Part shown: positions 63,362 to 64,000 of the stretch, in pieces | How positions within the stretch are numbered: position 1 is the first letter of the stretch | Layout of the letters: each line of letters opens with the position of its first letter | From: Nocardia bhagyanarayanae | Lineage (GTDB): Bacteria; Actinomycetota; Actinomycetes; Mycobacteriales; Mycobacteriaceae | DNA: 64,000 bases | Assembly: GCF_006716565.1 (NCBI RefSeq) | Contig: NZ_VFPG01000002.1 | Span: 744,001 to 808,000, forward strand | Direction: 5' to 3' | Position numbers and translations under genes: made by a program | The notes under the pieces: model-generated | Databases searched by the model: none | Told to the model about the DNA's origin: nothing | Seen by the model: the letters and a program-made list of their open reading frames with translations, nothing else

Positions 63362-64000
63362 TGCGCAGGACGTCCAGCGCGTTCTTCAGATCGTCCGGGT
63401 ACTCGCTGGTGATCTCCACCCAGCGTCCGTCGGCGGGGTGGGCGAAGCCGAGCGAGCGGGCGTGCAACCACTGCCGTTCCAGGCCGAGGCGTTCGGCGAG
63501 GCGCGGGTCGGCGCCGTAGGTGAGGTCACCGCAGCAGGGATGCCGGATCGCCGAGAAGTGCACGCGAATCTGGTGGGTGCGGCCGGTCTCCAGGTGGATG
63601 TCCAGCAGGCTGGCCGCCTGGAACGCCTCGACGGTGTCGTAGTGGGTGACGCTCGGCCGTCCGTCCGCGGTGACCGCGAACTTCCAGGCGTCGCCCCTGG
63701 CGCGGCCGATGGGCGCGTCGATCGTGCCGCTGCTCGGATCGGGATGTCCCTGCACCAGCGCGTGATACCGCTTGTCGACGGTGCGTTGCTTGAACGCCCG
63801 CTTGAGCACGGTGTAGGCGTGCTCGGACTGGGCGACCACCATCACACCGGAGGTGCCGACGTCCAGTCGGTGCACGATGCCCTGGCGCTCGTGCGCGCCG
63901 GAGGTGGAGATCCGGTATCCGGCCGCGGCCAGCCCGCCGACCACGGTGGGGCCCGTCCAGCCGACGCCGGTGTGCGCCGCGACGCCGACCGGCTTGTCCA
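63354..64000 (-). CDS. rluD: RluA/RluD family pseudouridine synthase, C-terminal part
   Basis: C-terminal 215 or so codons of a ribosomal large-subunit pseudouridine synthase; the N-terminus (S4 domain) is beyond the right edge. Catalytic block [17 protein letters not shown] with the nucleophilic aspartate, then [43 protein letters not shown] and a C-terminal [18 protein letters not shown]. In Mycobacterium an RluD-type gene (Rv1540) follows lspA near ileS and dinX, which fits this locus; lspA would lie just outside the window. Confidence 0.94.
   Translation of the reverse strand, partial: DKPVGVAAHTGVGWTGPTVVGGLAAAGYRISTSGAHERQGIVHRLDVGTSGVMVVAQSEHAYTVLKRAFKQRTVDKRYHALVQGHPDPSSGTIDAPIGRARGDAWKFAVTADGRPSVTHYDTVEAFQAASLLDIHLETGRTHQIRVHFSAIRHPCCGDLTYGADPRLAERLGLERQWLHARSLGFAHPADGRWVEITSEYPDDLKNALDVLRNA

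Noticed and set aside
1..64000. Prophage, insertion sequence or recent horizontal island
   Set aside because: No transposase, integrase or flanking repeats; base composition and codon use look even throughout.

Overview
The window is GC-rich (about 70%) chromosomal DNA from a mycolic-acid actinomycete, most probably Nocardia. Reasons: a complete dcw cluster in actinobacterial order ending in ftsZ-pgeF-yggS-sepF-yggT-wag31; a meso-DAP-type MurE (DNPR motif); an Emb-type arabinosyltransferase; an LppM-family lipoprotein; many GTG starts and TANNNT-only promoters; and an ileS T-box of the ultra-short type known from Nocardia and Mycobacterium. Species is not established. No tRNA, rRNA, insertion sequence, prophage or CRISPR array was seen.

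Region 1 (1-11,900, minus strand) is one operon of eleven genes, nearly all joined by 4-base ATGA/GTGA overlaps: a polar-amino-acid ABC importer, a GNAT acetyltransferase, three luciferase-like flavin monooxygenases and a second, peptide-type ABC importer. An S-box (SAM-I) riboswitch lies ahead of it, and the Shine-Dalgarno of a 27-codon, three-cysteine leader ORF overlaps the 3' strand of the riboswitch P1 helix. The set resembles the Bacillus ytm and yxe operons for uptake, N-acetylation and oxidative cleavage of S-substituted cysteines, so an organosulfur scavenging role is inferred.

Region 2 (12,200-19,300): a secreted protein of unknown function, a minus-strand block (GNAT, FAD oxidoreductase, CruF-like carotenoid protein, LppM lipoprotein, GT2 glycosyltransferase), then a HEPN-domain gene with a LexA-like box and a DUF3040 membrane protein.

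Region 3 (19,300-41,060): division and wall cluster mraZ-rsmH-ftsL-ftsI-murE-murF-mraY-murD-ftsW-murG-murC-ftsQ-ftsZ-pgeF-yggS-sepF-yggT-wag31 and a small membrane protein. The mraZ promoter carries three 10-base-spaced MraZ boxes and there is a second, inverted array about 200 bases upstream. Three very small ORFs bridge rsmH/ftsL, murE/murF and murF/mraY with 4-base overlaps at both ends.

Region 4 (41,090-51,950): T-box-controlled ileS, a secreted NlpC/P60 protein with a CRP-type site, a GalU-like nucleotidyltransferase, DNA polymerase IV with a Tudor-like tail, an MTB12-like lipoprotein and a solitary emb gene.

Region 5 (52,000-64,000): ADP-ribosylglycohydrolase, a RarD-like exporter, a CtpE-like P-type ATPase, a PhzF protein, an MMPL exporter divergent from a two-component system whose kinase has a long tandem-repeat tail, a membrane-anchored unknown, and the C-terminal part of an RluD-type pseudouridine synthase.
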